From Roseovarius autotrophicus (GTDB lineage Bacteria > Pseudomonadota > Alphaproteobacteria > Rhodobacterales > Rhodobacteraceae), in contig NZ_JAGQDH010000007.1 in assembly GCF_018069895.1 (NCBI RefSeq), positions 1-64,000 of the forward strand: a stretch of DNA of 64,000 nucleotides. The letters are read 5' to 3'. Positions 25,226 through 34,220 of this stretch are shown here, piece after piece. Both the position numbers and the translations under genes were made by a program. Below the pieces are notes generated by a model, which saw only the letters and a program-made list of their open reading frames with translations, ran no database searches and was not told the DNA's origin. How positions within the stretch are numbered: the stretch's first letter is position 1; each line of letters opens with the position of its first letter.

Positions 25226-28099
25226 ATGACGACAGGATTTCGACAAGTCATCGCCATGCTTGTCCTTTTGGCGGGTCTCGCGGTCTTCGCCGTGCAGGCC
25301 AAGGCCGAGCGCGATGCGATCACCGTGCATGTCTTTGGCAACAGCCTCGTTCATCACCTCACCGACAGCCCGCAGACCGCGGTTCACTGGTGGCTGGCAG
25401 AACTTGCCCGCGCGGGCGGCAAGGGCTTCGCGCTCTCGGGGCAATGGGGCTTTCTGCGCGATTTCGCCCGCGACGGGGTGGCCGACCGATGGGTGCTCGA
25501 CGGCGTGGCGCGCGCGCCCGATCCGGTGGACGCCATCATCCTGACGCCCACGAATTTCATCCAGCATCAAGCCCCCGACCAGCCCTATCACGGCGACAAT
25601 CCCGAAGGCGCCACGCCACTCGGCGCCACACTCGCCACTATCAAAGCCGCGCGCGACAGATGGCCCGACGCGCCCATCCTGATCTACGAAGGCTGGCCGG
25701 ACATGGGCGGCTTTACCCACCGCTTTCCGCCGTCCTTGCGCAATCTGCGGCGCTGGCACGGCTATGCGCTCTCGGATTATCACGACTGGTATCGCGATTT
25801 CATCGCCATCCTGCAGAACGCCCGCCCCGAGGCGGAGATCACGCTTCTACCGATCTCTTCCGTCCTTTCCGGCCTGCAAACCGGCCTCTTGGAGGATGTG
25901 CCGGTCGAGGCGCTCTTTTCCGACGATTCCCCCCATGGCACGGCGACACAGTATTTCCTCGCCGCGCTTGTCACCTATACCGCGCTCTACCAGACCCCTG
26001 CCCCTCCTGACTTCGCCCTGCCCGAGACATTGCACCCGCTGGTGCGCGCGCGCTACCGCCAGATCACCGACGAGATCGCACAGGCGCTTGGCCTGCACGA
26101 CGAGGCGCGCGCGCCCGCGTCACAGAAGCGGCAGGCGGGACTTGGACTGGAAAATCCGAGCCTTGGCATGGGTCTCAACGGGCTTTCGGACTGGTCCACG
26201 CAGCATCCGTTCATCGACATCATGAAGACCGCCCGCCCCTGGATCGGCCATACCGCCTCTGAATGGGGGGCATTCCCGACCGAGGCGCTGCGCGCAGGCG
26301 GCTATCTCGACGCGCATGGCTGGCCGCTGGCGCTGCCCGACGGGGCGCGCGCACTCGAATCCCTCATCCTCACCGATCAGCCCGCAGAGGCCGCGCATCT
26401 GCGCGGGCGCTACATCCTGCGCTACGAGGGCGAGGGCGTGTTGCGCGTGACGGGGCGCGCCGACAATGTGCGCTACGATTACGCTGCTCGCGAGATCCGC
26501 TTTGACTCAGGCCCCGGCGAGGGATCGGTTGTCCTGCAACTGACCCGGACCGACCGGGACAATCCGCTCCGCGACATCACCATCGTGCGCGAGGAGCATG
26601 AGACGCTCCATGCCGCAGGTGCCGTGTTCAACCCGCTCTGGCTGGCGCGGATCGCCGACCTGCGGCTTGTCCGCTTCATGGACTGGCAGTTTACCAACGG
26701 GTCGGACCAGACCGTATGGGAAGATCGCCCCGTGCCCGAGGATGCCAGCTATGTCTGGCGCGGCGCGCCGGTGGAAATCATGGTGCGGCTCGCCAACCGG
26801 ATCGGCGCCGACCCGTGGGTGAACATGCCCCACGCCGCCGATGACGCCTATATGCGCGCCTTTGCCGAATACATGCGCGACCACCTCGCGCCCGGTCTCA
26901 AGGTGCATCTGGAATATTCCAACGAGGTTTGGAATCTCGTCTTTCCGCAGGCGGTCTGGGCACGCGAGGCGGCCATGGCGCTTTGGGGCGACGGTGCCGG
27001 CGATGATGCCTGGATGCAGTTCGCGGGGCTGCGCGCGGCACAGATGGCTGCGATCTGGCGCAAGGTCTTTGCCGACGCGCCCGAGCGGCTTGTGGTGGTT
27101 GCGGGCACCCATACCGGCTGGCCGGGGCTGGAAGAGCCGATGCTGATGGCCCCGCTGGCCGTGCGGGGCGGCCAGATTGACGCGGCCCCGGTGGATCAGT
27201 TCGACGCCTATGCCGTCACTGGCTATTTCGGGCATGAGCTGGGCGAGGAGTCGATGATCCCCACCATTGAGGGCTGGATCGCCGCCAGCCGCGCCGTGGC
27301 CCACGCCCGCGCCACCGAGGCCGGGGCCGGTGCCGATGAGGCGGCCTATCTCGCCGCCCATGGTGACGATCTGGCCTTCGATCTGGCGGCAGAGGCGCTG
27401 CGGCAAGGCTCGCTTGGTGAATTGCTCCGTGACGCCCTGCCCTATCACGCGCAGGTCGCCGCGCGCCACGGCCTCGAGCTTGTGATGTATGAGGGCGGCA
27501 CACATGTGGTGGGTCACGGATCCACAATCGCAAACGACGAGATCACCCGCTTTTTCACCGCCTTCAGCTATTCCCCGCAGATGGGCACGCTCTACGAGGA
27601 ATTGCTGAGCGGTTGGCACGCATCGGGCGGCACGCTCTTCAATGCCTTTGTCGATGTGACCCGGCCCTCGAAATGGGGAAGCTGGGGCGCGCTGCGGCAT
27701 CTCGACGATGCCACGCCGCGCTGGCAGGTGCTGATGCAGGCCAACGCACAGGTGCCGTCATGGGACGATCCGCGCCCGCCCGGCACCTTCTTGCACGGGG
27801 CATATCTGCGCGCGGGCAACAGTGGCGAGAGGATCGAGGGCACAGCGAAATCCGACATCATGATCGGGGGCGCGGGCGACGACGTGTTCCTAAGCCATGG
27901 CGGCGATGACCTGATCCATGGCGGCGCCGGGCGCGACCTGGTGATCCTTCCGGGCAAGCGCGCCGAGTATGGCCTGGGGCGCGAGGGCGCGCGCGTGATC
28001 CTTCAGGGGCTTGCGGGCACGCTCACGCTCACCGATGTCGAAGCGGTCGAGTTTGCCGATACCCCCGGCGCACCCGTCGCGCTCAGCGACCTCATGTAA
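25226..28099 (+). CDS. Secreted multidomain protein: SGNH-like, glycosidase-like barrel, RTX repeats
   Basis: A 957-residue protein. Residues 1-27 look like a Sec signal peptide ending QAKA. An SGNH-hydrolase-like block follows (VFGNSLVHH near 37-44, and DDSPHGTA near 235), suggesting an esterase. A second half resembles a GH clan-A barrel: HLEYSNEVWN with Glu567 and VMYEGGTHVVG with Glu756 are plausible acid/base and nucleophile. Residues about 880-910 have RTX calcium-binding repeats (GGAGDDVF, HGGDDLIHGGAGRDLV). Sec signal and RTX tail point to different export routes, which is odd. GAGGAA precedes the start; the frame is open back to 25133. Substrate is unknown; an extracellular polysaccharide is a guess. 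Confidence 0.65.
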   Translation: MTTGFRQVIAMLVLLAGLAVFAVQAKAERDAITVHVFGNSLVHHLTDSPQTAVHWWLAELARAGGKGFALSGQWGFLRDFARDGVADRWVLDGVARAPDPVDAIILTPTNFIQHQAPDQPYHGDNPEGATPLGATLATIKAARDRWPDAPILIYEGWPDMGGFTHRFPPSLRNLRRWHGYALSDYHDWYRDFIAILQNARPEAEITLLPISSVLSGLQTGLLEDVPVEALFSDDSPHGTATQYFLAALVTYTALYQTPAPPDFALPETLHPLVRARYRQITDEIAQALGLHDEARAPASQKRQAGLGLENPSLGMGLNGLSDWSTQHPFIDIMKTARPWIGHTASEWGAFPTEALRAGGYLDAHGWPLALPDGARALESLILTDQPAEAAHLRGRYILRYEGEGVLRVTGRADNVRYDYAAREIRFDSGPGEGSVVLQLTRTDRDNPLRDITIVREEHETLHAAGAVFNPLWLARIADLRLVRFMDWQFTNGSDQTVWEDRPVPEDASYVWRGAPVEIMVRLANRIGADPWVNMPHAADDAYMRAFAEYMRDHLAPGLKVHLEYSNEVWNLVFPQAVWAREAAMALWGDGAGDDAWMQFAGLRAAQMAAIWRKVFADAPERLVVVAGTHTGWPGLEEPMLMAPLAVRGGQIDAAPVDQFDAYAVTGYFGHELGEESMIPTIEGWIAASRAVAHARATEAGAGADEAAYLAAHGDDLAFDLAAEALRQGSLGELLRDALPYHAQVAARHGLELVMYEGGTHVVGHGSTIANDEITRFFTAFSYSPQMGTLYEELLSGWHASGGTLFNAFVDVTRPSKWGSWGALRHLDDATPRWQVLMQANAQVPSWDDPRPPGTFLHGAYLRAGNSGERIEGTAKSDIMIGGAGDDVFLSHGGDDLIHGGAGRDLVILPGKRAEYGLGREGARVILQGLAGTLTLTDVEAVEFADTPGAPVALSDLM

Positions 28100-28102
28100 C
28101 CC

Positions 28103-29641
28103 TCAGCGCCGCATCCGCCCCCGGATCTCGGCCATGCTGAACGCCCCTAGAACCTGTCCCGCGATGCCATAACTCACCGCCCCCGCGCCGATCAGCGCCA
28201 GCAACGCCAGCCACCGCCAGCCCCCTATCGCCAGCAACGGCCCGAGTGCCCCCCCCGCACCCCAGAGCACCACGCCCATCAGGCTTGATGCCAGCGCGAT
28301 CCGCCAGAGCCGCCGGTGAAACTGCACGTCAAAGCGCACCACCTCGCCATAGCCGCGCGCGCCCCAGATCAGTTGCGCCACCATGAACCACGCCGCCACC
28401 GTCGTCGCCAGCGCCGCCGCGATCCAGCCGATCGACCCGGCAAGACCAAAGGCCAGCACCGCGTTCACCACCATCGCGACGACCGCATAGCGGAAGGGGC
28501 TTTTCGTGTCCTCGCGCGCGAAATAGATCGGCTGCAGGATTTTTTGCATGACAAAAGCCGGCAGGCCCAGCCCGTAGATCGCCACCGCCAGCGCCGTCGC
28601 CGCCGTGTCATCCGCGCCGAACGCGCCGCGCTCGAACAGCACCGACACCAGCGGCAGCGGAATCATCACCAGCGCCACCGCACAAGGCACCGTCAGCGCC
28701 AGCGCCACCTCGCCCGCACGCGACAACGCCATGCGCGCGCCCGTGTCATCCCCCACCTTGAGCCGCCGCGACAGATCCGGCAAGAGCACGATGCCCACGG
28801 CAATGCCCACCACGGCCAGCGGCAGTTGATAAAGCCGGTCGGCGGCATAGAGCCAGCTCACTGCCTTGTCGTATTGCGACGCCACCAACTGCCCCACCAC
28901 AAGATTGACCTGCACCACGCCGCCCGCCAGCGCCGCCGGAATCGCGATCCGCACCAGTTGCCGCATCTCCGGCGTCCAGCGCGGGCGCACCAGCCGCAGC
29001 CCCAGCCCCGCCCGCCGCGCCGCTAACCACACCAGCACAAGCTGCGCCGCCCCCGCCAGAGGCACCGACCAGATCAGCGCCTCGACCACCGGACCGCCCA
29101 TGAAGGCCGCCAGCGCCATCGCCGCCATCGTGATCGTGTTGAGGATCACCGGCGCCGCCGCCGCCGCCGCGAACCGCCCCGCCGCGTTGAGCACGCCCGA
29201 AAACAGCGCCACCAGCGAGATGAAGAAGATATAGGGAAAGGCGATGCGCCCATAGTCCACCGTCAGGCCAAAGCGCGCATCCCCCGCAAAGCCTTCGGCC
29301 GTGAGCCAGACCAGCGCCGGCATGAATACCATGCCCAGCCCGGTCAGGATCAGCAGCACCAGCCCAAGCCCCGACAACGCCAACGAGGCAAAGCCGATCG
29401 CATCGCCATGCACCTCCAGCCGCTTGGAGAACATCGGCACGAAGGCCGCGTTGAACGCGCCCTCGGCAAAGAAGCGGCGAAACATGTTGGGCAGGCGGAA
29501 CGCCGCGACAAAGGCATCCATCAGCACACCGGGGCCGACAAGGCTTGCCAGCATCACGTCGCGGCCAAAGCCGAGGATGCGGCTCATCAGCGTCCAGCCG
29601 CTGACGGTCAGGATGCCGGTAAGCAGGCGGACAGGTCTCAT
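28103..29641 (-). CDS. murJ: Lipid II flippase MurJ
   Basis: A 512-residue MOP-superfamily membrane protein with about 14 helices. The N terminus (SGWTLMSRILGFGRDVMLAS) and RLPNMFRRFFAEGAFNAAFVP are diagnostic of MurJ/MviN. It flips lipid-linked peptidoglycan precursor across the inner membrane and is essential in most bacteria. It is tail to tail with the RTX protein gene (3-bp gap). Confidence 0.95.
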   Translation of the reverse strand: MRPVRLLTGILTVSGWTLMSRILGFGRDVMLASLVGPGVLMDAFVAAFRLPNMFRRFFAEGAFNAAFVPMFSKRLEVHGDAIGFASLALSGLGLVLLILTGLGMVFMPALVWLTAEGFAGDARFGLTVDYGRIAFPYIFFISLVALFSGVLNAAGRFAAAAAAPVILNTITMAAMALAAFMGGPVVEALIWSVPLAGAAQLVLVWLAARRAGLGLRLVRPRWTPEMRQLVRIAIPAALAGGVVQVNLVVGQLVASQYDKAVSWLYAADRLYQLPLAVVGIAVGIVLLPDLSRRLKVGDDTGARMALSRAGEVALALTVPCAVALVMIPLPLVSVLFERGAFGADDTAATALAVAIYGLGLPAFVMQKILQPIYFAREDTKSPFRYAVVAMVVNAVLAFGLAGSIGWIAAALATTVAAWFMVAQLIWGARGYGEVVRFDVQFHRRLWRIALASSLMGVVLWGAGGALGPLLAIGGWRWLALLALIGAGAVSYGIAGQVLGAFSMAEIRGRMRR

Positions 29642-29708
29642 GGCGGGCCTTGTGCAGTTGCTTGCTCCGCTCTAGCCGATTGGCCCCGCCGGGAAAAGGG
29701 GCGGCGGC

Positions 29709-30146
29709 TCAGGGCGCCAGCGGTATCATCGTGCCGGTCAATAGCGCCACATGGCTCTGTCGCCCGTGCGCATGCGCGTGCACATCCGCCTGCACGATCA
29801 CCAGACGGCGGCCCGCACGGATCACCCGGCCCGTGGCCACCAGAAGATCGCCTTTTGCCGGGGCCAGAAGGTGGATCTTCATCTCGCTGGTCAGCACCTC
29901 ATGCCCCTCGGGCATCACGCTCAGCGCGGCATAACCCGCCGCGCTGTCACCGATGGAAAACGTCAGCCCGGCATGGGCAAAACCGTGCTGCTGACGACTG
30001 CCCGGAAGAATCGGGGCCTCGATCCGCACCAGCCCCGGCCCGATATGGGCCAGCCGCGCGCCGAGCGTGGCCATCATGCCTTGCGCGGCGAAACTCTCGC
30101 GGATGCGCGCTTCGACCCCGGTGGAAACCGTGCCTGCATGTCCCAT
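29709..30146 (-). CDS. PaaI-family hotdog-fold thioesterase
   Basis: A 145-residue protein of the hotdog thioesterase group. The signature HGFAHAGLTFSIGDSAAGYAA contains the aspartate used in PaaI-like enzymes (GxxxxxxDxAxGxA), and VLTSEMKIHLLAPAKGD is the usual second strand pair. It hydrolyses acyl- or aryl-CoA esters; the substrate is not set. ATG 30146 has GGAGG seven bases upstream. The frame remains open to 30245, but this would overlap the divergent LytTR gene. Confidence 0.75.
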   Translation of the reverse strand: MGHAGTVSTGVEARIRESFAAQGMMATLGARLAHIGPGLVRIEAPILPGSRQQHGFAHAGLTFSIGDSAAGYAALSVMPEGHEVLTSEMKIHLLAPAKGDLLVATGRVIRAGRRLVIVQADVHAHAHGRQSHVALLTGTMIPLAP

Positions 30147-30237
30147 CACCCTGCCTCCATCCTGCGACAAATTCCTCATTGACCCAACCCCGTGTTGGAA
30201 TCGATAACACCGCCAGATAGATGCATGTCGTAACGGT

Positions 30238-31047
30238 ATGAGCAAGGGTGACGGATTGATCTGGTCCGGTTTCCGGAATGTGGTCTCTCAGACGCTCGCC
30301 GTATTTACGTCTCTACCCAACCTTTCGATCCTGCTGACAGGATGGCTCGTGGTCGTCGTCGCGGGGCCATTCGGCACGTTTCAGACCATGGGCATGGGTT
30401 TGCGGCTGGTCTACTGGGGCTTTGTCATTGTCACGGGCGTGATCATCGCAGCGGCCTGCCGAGCGGTGGTTCTGCCCCTGTGCCTCGGCTGGCGACCGCT
30501 GATCGTGGATGCCGCGATGAGCCTTGGCACCGCGACACTGCTCGCCCCGCTTATCTGTACGCTGCGGGCCTCACTCGACCCGGTGCTGACGCATGACGAA
30601 CTTGCCGTTGGCGTGATCTGGGTCCACACGATGTTCGTCGTGGCACCGATCTTTCTCCTGCGGCGCCAGTTCGGCCTCGAAAAGGGTCTATCTGCCCCCG
30701 CGCCTGAACGTCCCCGCCTTGCGCGCCGCCTGCCCGAGGCGCTGCAAGGGGCCGACATCCTGCGCCTGTCGGGAAACGGCCATACCGTCGAGGTGGTGAC
30801 AGACCAAGGCGCGCACACCCTTCGGTTACGTCTTTCGGATGCCATCGACGAAATGGAGCCGGTGGCTGGCATGTGTACCCATCGGTCCCACTGGGTAACG
30901 CTCGCGGCCATGACCGGCCGCGAATGCCGCGAGGGCAAGGTTTTCCTGCGCCTGAGCAATGGCGAGCGCGTGCCGGTATCGCGCACCTATGCGCCGCAAC
31001 TGGAAGCGGCGGGTGTGATCCCGCCGCGCCCCGTCTCCGAGGACTGA
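30238..31047 (+). CDS. Membrane-bound LytTR DNA-binding regulator
   Basis: A 269-residue protein with four predicted transmembrane helices in residues 25-145 and a cytoplasmic C-terminal LytTR domain (about 170-260). Recognisable LytTR elements are LRLSGNGHTVEVVT, LRLRLSDAIDEM, THRSHWVTLAAM and RLSNGERVPVSRTY. It has no receiver domain, so the membrane segment probably senses the signal. Regulators of this layout are frequent in Rhodobacterales, with few known targets. Its stop codon lies in a hairpin shared with the end of bhcD. Confidence 0.8.
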   Translation: MSKGDGLIWSGFRNVVSQTLAVFTSLPNLSILLTGWLVVVVAGPFGTFQTMGMGLRLVYWGFVIVTGVIIAAACRAVVLPLCLGWRPLIVDAAMSLGTATLLAPLICTLRASLDPVLTHDELAVGVIWVHTMFVVAPIFLLRRQFGLEKGLSAPAPERPRLARRLPEALQGADILRLSGNGHTVEVVTDQGAHTLRLRLSDAIDEMEPVAGMCTHRSHWVTLAAMTGRECREGKVFLRLSNGERVPVSRTYAPQLEAAGVIPPRPVSED

Positions 31048-31070
31048 CGCGGCTCAGCCGAGCCGCGTCA
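31045..31070. terminator. 11-bp stem hairpin between convergent LytTR gene and bhcD
   Basis: TGACGCGGCTC (31045-31055), loop AGCC, GAGCCGCGTCA (31060-31070) is perfectly paired. The left arm covers the LytTR stop and the right arm is within the last codons of bhcD (stop 31054-31056). It is placed to end both transcripts, though no T-run follows. Confidence 0.6.
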
Positions 31071-32049
31071 TATCGCCCAGCCCGCGCTCGCGCGCGATCC
31101 GCGCCGCGACCGAGGCCACGGCCAGATCCTGCAATCCCACGCCGGTTCCGTCGAAAAGCGTGATCTCGTCGTCAGAGGCACGCCCCGCATGGGTGCCGTT
31201 GATGACCGCGCCGACGGGGGTGATATCATCCTCGGCAATCAGGCCCTGCGCCACCGCGTGCTGCGCCTCTCCGATGCTGATGGATTGCGCGATCTCGTCG
31301 GCAAAGACCGTGGCACGGGTGAACAGCGCCGGATCGACCTCCTGCTTGCCCTTGGTATCGGTGCCCATGCAGGCGATATGCGTGCCGGGCTTGATCCAGT
31401 CGGCCATGATCAGCGGCTCGAACGCGCTTGTGATCGTGATGATCACATCGGCCTGCGCGCCCAGCTCCTCTTGGCTCACCGCCTCGAACGCCAGCCCAAG
31501 CTCCTCGGCCACCGCGCCCAGACGCGGCAGCATCTCGGGATGCGGGTTCCAGGCCACGACCTTCTCAAAGGCGCGCTGCTCAACGGCGGCGCGCAACTGA
31601 AAGGTCGATTGATGGCCCGCGCCGACCATGCCCAGAACTTTCGCATCCTTGCGCGCCAGATGCGCGATGGAGACCGAGCTTGAGGCCGCCGTGCGCAGCG
31701 CGGTCAAGTAGTTGCCCCCCACCAGCGCCGACAACTGCCCGGTGTCGGGATCGAACAGGAACACGGTGGACTGATGGTTGGTCAGCCCCTTGTCCATGTT
31801 CCCCGGCCAATAGCCACCGGCCTTGAGGCCAAGCGCCAGCCCCGCCCGGTCGAACCCGCCCTTGAAGCCATAGAGCGCGTCCGCGTGCCCGATCGCCTCG
31901 CGCACCACGGGAAAATTGTAGGCATCCCCCCGTGCCATGGCGGCGAACACCGCCTCCACCGCGCCGAAGGCATCGGCGCGGGTGATCACCTCCTCGCAGA
32001 TCGCCTCTGATACGATGACGATCCCCTGCGCCGTGCTCTGACTGTCCAT
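31054..32049 (-). CDS. bhcD: Iminosuccinate reductase (beta-hydroxyaspartate cycle)
   Basis: A 331-residue member of the ornithine cyclodeaminase/mu-crystallin family. The NAD-binding loop is VLGMVGAGHQSTFQLRAA and the substrate-site region SALVGGNYLTALRTAA. In the beta-hydroxyaspartate cycle BhcD reduces iminosuccinate to L-aspartate with NADH, closing the cycle. Position as the last gene of bhcABCD supports this over a generic cyclodeaminase. ATG 32049 lies 7 bp after GAGGG and just behind the bhcC stop; an ATG at 32055 is possible but too close to the ribosome site. Confidence 0.9.
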   Translation of the reverse strand: MDSQSTAQGIVIVSEAICEEVITRADAFGAVEAVFAAMARGDAYNFPVVREAIGHADALYGFKGGFDRAGLALGLKAGGYWPGNMDKGLTNHQSTVFLFDPDTGQLSALVGGNYLTALRTAASSSVSIAHLARKDAKVLGMVGAGHQSTFQLRAAVEQRAFEKVVAWNPHPEMLPRLGAVAEELGLAFEAVSQEELGAQADVIITITSAFEPLIMADWIKPGTHIACMGTDTKGKQEVDPALFTRATVFADEIAQSISIGEAQHAVAQGLIAEDDITPVGAVINGTHAGRASDDEITLFDGTGVGLQDLAVASVAARIARERGLGDMTRLG

Positions 32050-32059
32050 GCCCATGCCC

Positions 32060-33223
32060 TCAATACGCCTTGCCGCGCGCCGAGACCGGCCAGACCGTCT
32101 CGACCTTGCCACCGCGCACGCCCACATACCAGTCATGGACGTTGCAGGTCGGGTCGCAATGGCCCGGCACCAGCCGCAGCTTGTCGTTGACCTTGAGCAC
32201 GCCGTCGGGGTCCGCGACCACGCCATGCTCGTCAGAACATTTGACGTATTGCACATCCGTGCGGCCAAAGATCACCGGCAGACCGCTATCGACCGACTGC
32301 GCCTTGAGACCCGCATCCACGATCGCCTTGTCAGCCTTGGCGTGGCTCATCACACTCGTCAGGATGAACAGCGCGTTCTCCCATTCCCCCTGGTCGATAC
32401 GCTTGCCATCCTTGTCGAGGATACGCCCGTAATCGGCATCCATAAAGGCGTAGGAACCGCACTGAAGCTCGTTATAGACCCCGGATGTGCCCTCGAAGTA
32501 ATAGCTGCCGGTGCCGCCGCCGCCCACGATGTCGCACTCCAGCCCCTCGGCCTTGAGTGTGTCCACCGCGTCCTTGACCTGTGCGACCGCCACTTCGATC
32601 TTGGCCTTGCGATCCTCGTAGCTGTCCATGTGCTGCATTGCGCCCTGATAGGCCTGGATGCCTGCGAATTTCAGCCCCGGTGCCGCGTCGATCGCCTTGG
32701 CAATCTCGACCACGGCGGGGGTGGTGGTCACGCCGCAGCGCCCCGCGCCACAGTCGATTTCCACCAGACATTCGATCTCGGTGCCGTGTTTTTGCGCCGC
32801 TGCCGACAGGTCCGCCACATTGGCTACGTCATCGACACAGCAGATGGTGCGCGCGCCCAGCTTGGGCAGGCGGGCCAGACGGTCGATCTTGGCCGGGTCG
32901 CGCACCTGATTGGACACCAGCACATCCTTGATCCCGCCGCGCGCGAACACCTCCGCCTCGCTGACCTTTTGACAGCAGACACCGCAGGCGCCGCCGAGGC
33001 TTTCCTGCAACTTGGCCACGTCAACGGATTTGTGCATCTTGCCATGCACGCGGTGACGCACGCCGTGATCCTTGGCCCAGTCGCCCATCTTCCTGATATT
33101 GCGCTCGAGCGCGTCAAGATCGAGGATCAGGCAGGGCGTCTGGATGTCGGCCTCTGCCATGCCGGGCAGGGCAGGCACGTCGTAACCCACTTCCAGGCCG
33201 TCGAGTGTCACAGGCTTGTTCAT
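32060..33223 (-). CDS. bhcC: 3-hydroxy-D-aspartate aldolase (beta-hydroxyaspartate cycle)
   Basis: A 387-residue PLP enzyme of the D-threonine aldolase/DSD1 type with an alanine-racemase-like barrel. The N-terminal TPCLILDLDALERN and VHGKMHKSVDVA (Lys62 probably binds PLP) are typical, and VSNQVRDPAKI and EIDCGAGRCGV follow. Near the C terminus a metal-site region VPGHCDPTCNVHDWY is kept. BhcC condenses glycine and glyoxylate to (2R,3S)-beta-hydroxyaspartate. ATG 33223 follows GAGGAGAG; an upstream ATG (33238) overlaps the bhcB stop. It sits between bhcB and bhcD with spacing of about 10 bp. Confidence 0.92.
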   Translation of the reverse strand: MNKPVTLDGLEVGYDVPALPGMAEADIQTPCLILDLDALERNIRKMGDWAKDHGVRHRVHGKMHKSVDVAKLQESLGGACGVCCQKVSEAEVFARGGIKDVLVSNQVRDPAKIDRLARLPKLGARTICCVDDVANVADLSAAAQKHGTEIECLVEIDCGAGRCGVTTTPAVVEIAKAIDAAPGLKFAGIQAYQGAMQHMDSYEDRKAKIEVAVAQVKDAVDTLKAEGLECDIVGGGGTGSYYFEGTSGVYNELQCGSYAFMDADYGRILDKDGKRIDQGEWENALFILTSVMSHAKADKAIVDAGLKAQSVDSGLPVIFGRTDVQYVKCSDEHGVVADPDGVLKVNDKLRLVPGHCDPTCNVHDWYVGVRGGKVETVWPVSARGKAY

Positions 33224-33234
33224 GGTCTCTCTCC

Positions 33235-34209
33235 TCATTTGATCCAGGGCAGCGTGTCGAGATCGACATTGCCGCCGGTGATGATGACGCCGACACGGCG
33301 GCCGGCAAAAATCTCGGGGTTTTTCAGGATCGTGGCCAGCGGCACGGCGCAGCTTGCCTCCATCACGATCTTCATGCGCTGCCAGGTCAGCTTCATCGCG
33401 TCAATGATCTCCTGCTCGCTCGCGGTCAGGATATCGGTCACGAAATGGCTCACGAAATGCCAGGTGTTCTCCTTCAGCGGCACCTTGAGACCATCTGCCA
33501 CCGTCACCGGCGCGTCATCGGCGATGATGTGGCCCGCGCGGAAAGAGCGCGCCGCATCATCCGCCTGCTCCGGCTCGGCGGCATAGATCTTCATCCCCGG
33601 CGCAAGGTTCGAAAGCGTCAGACAGCATCCCGAGACCATGCCACCCCCGCCAATCGGCGCGATCACGGCATCAAGCCCGTCCACCTGCTCAAGCAACTCC
33701 GCCGAACAGGTCGCCTGCCCCGCGATCACGCGCGGATCGTTGTAGGGATGCACAAATTCCGCCCCCGTACGCGCCTGCACCTCGGCAAAGACCGCTTCAC
33801 GGCTTGTGGTCGAGGGCTCGCACTCGGTGATGATGCCGCCATAGCCGCGCACGGCGTCCTTCTTGGCCTGCGGCGCGGTGCGCGGCATGACCACATGGCA
33901 GGGAATGCCACGCCGCCCGGCCGCATAGCTGAGCGAGAGCGCATGGTTGCCGCTCGAATGGGTGGCAACGCCCCGCCTGGCCACCTCATCGCTCAGTCCG
34001 AAGACCGCGTTCGAGGCCCCGCGCACCTTGAAAGCGCCCGCCTTCTGGAAATTCTCGCACTTGAAGAACAGCTCCGCCCCGGTCAACGCATTCAGATAGG
34101 ACGAGGTCAGCACCGGCGTGCGGTGGATATAGGGCGCGATCCGCTCGCGCGCGGCGAGCATGTCGTCAAGCGTCAGATCGGCCCCGGTCTTGTCTTTCAC
34201 GTCAAGCAT
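33235..34209 (-). CDS. bhcB: beta-Hydroxyaspartate dehydratase (beta-hydroxyaspartate cycle)
   Basis: A 324-residue fold-type II PLP enzyme of the serine/threonine dehydratase/racemase family. The PLP lysine is Lys61 in GAFKVRGA, and the phosphate loop is IGGGGMVSG. SSGNHALSLSYAA is the substrate loop. BhcB removes water from beta-hydroxyaspartate to form iminosuccinate, the substrate of BhcD. It follows bhcA by 11 bp in the same direction. Taken alone it could be named threonine or hydroxyaspartate dehydratase; the cluster decides. Confidence 0.92.
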   Translation of the reverse strand: MLDVKDKTGADLTLDDMLAARERIAPYIHRTPVLTSSYLNALTGAELFFKCENFQKAGAFKVRGASNAVFGLSDEVARRGVATHSSGNHALSLSYAAGRRGIPCHVVMPRTAPQAKKDAVRGYGGIITECEPSTTSREAVFAEVQARTGAEFVHPYNDPRVIAGQATCSAELLEQVDGLDAVIAPIGGGGMVSGCCLTLSNLAPGMKIYAAEPEQADDAARSFRAGHIIADDAPVTVADGLKVPLKENTWHFVSHFVTDILTASEQEIIDAMKLTWQRMKIVMEASCAVPLATILKNPEIFAGRRVGVIITGGNVDLDTLPWIK

Positions 34210-34220
34210 GATTGTCTCCT

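Noticed and set aside
32050-32268. N-terminal extension of the bhcD frame
   Set aside because: It lies wholly inside the bhcC coding region and is not conserved; ATG 32049 has a proper ribosome site.
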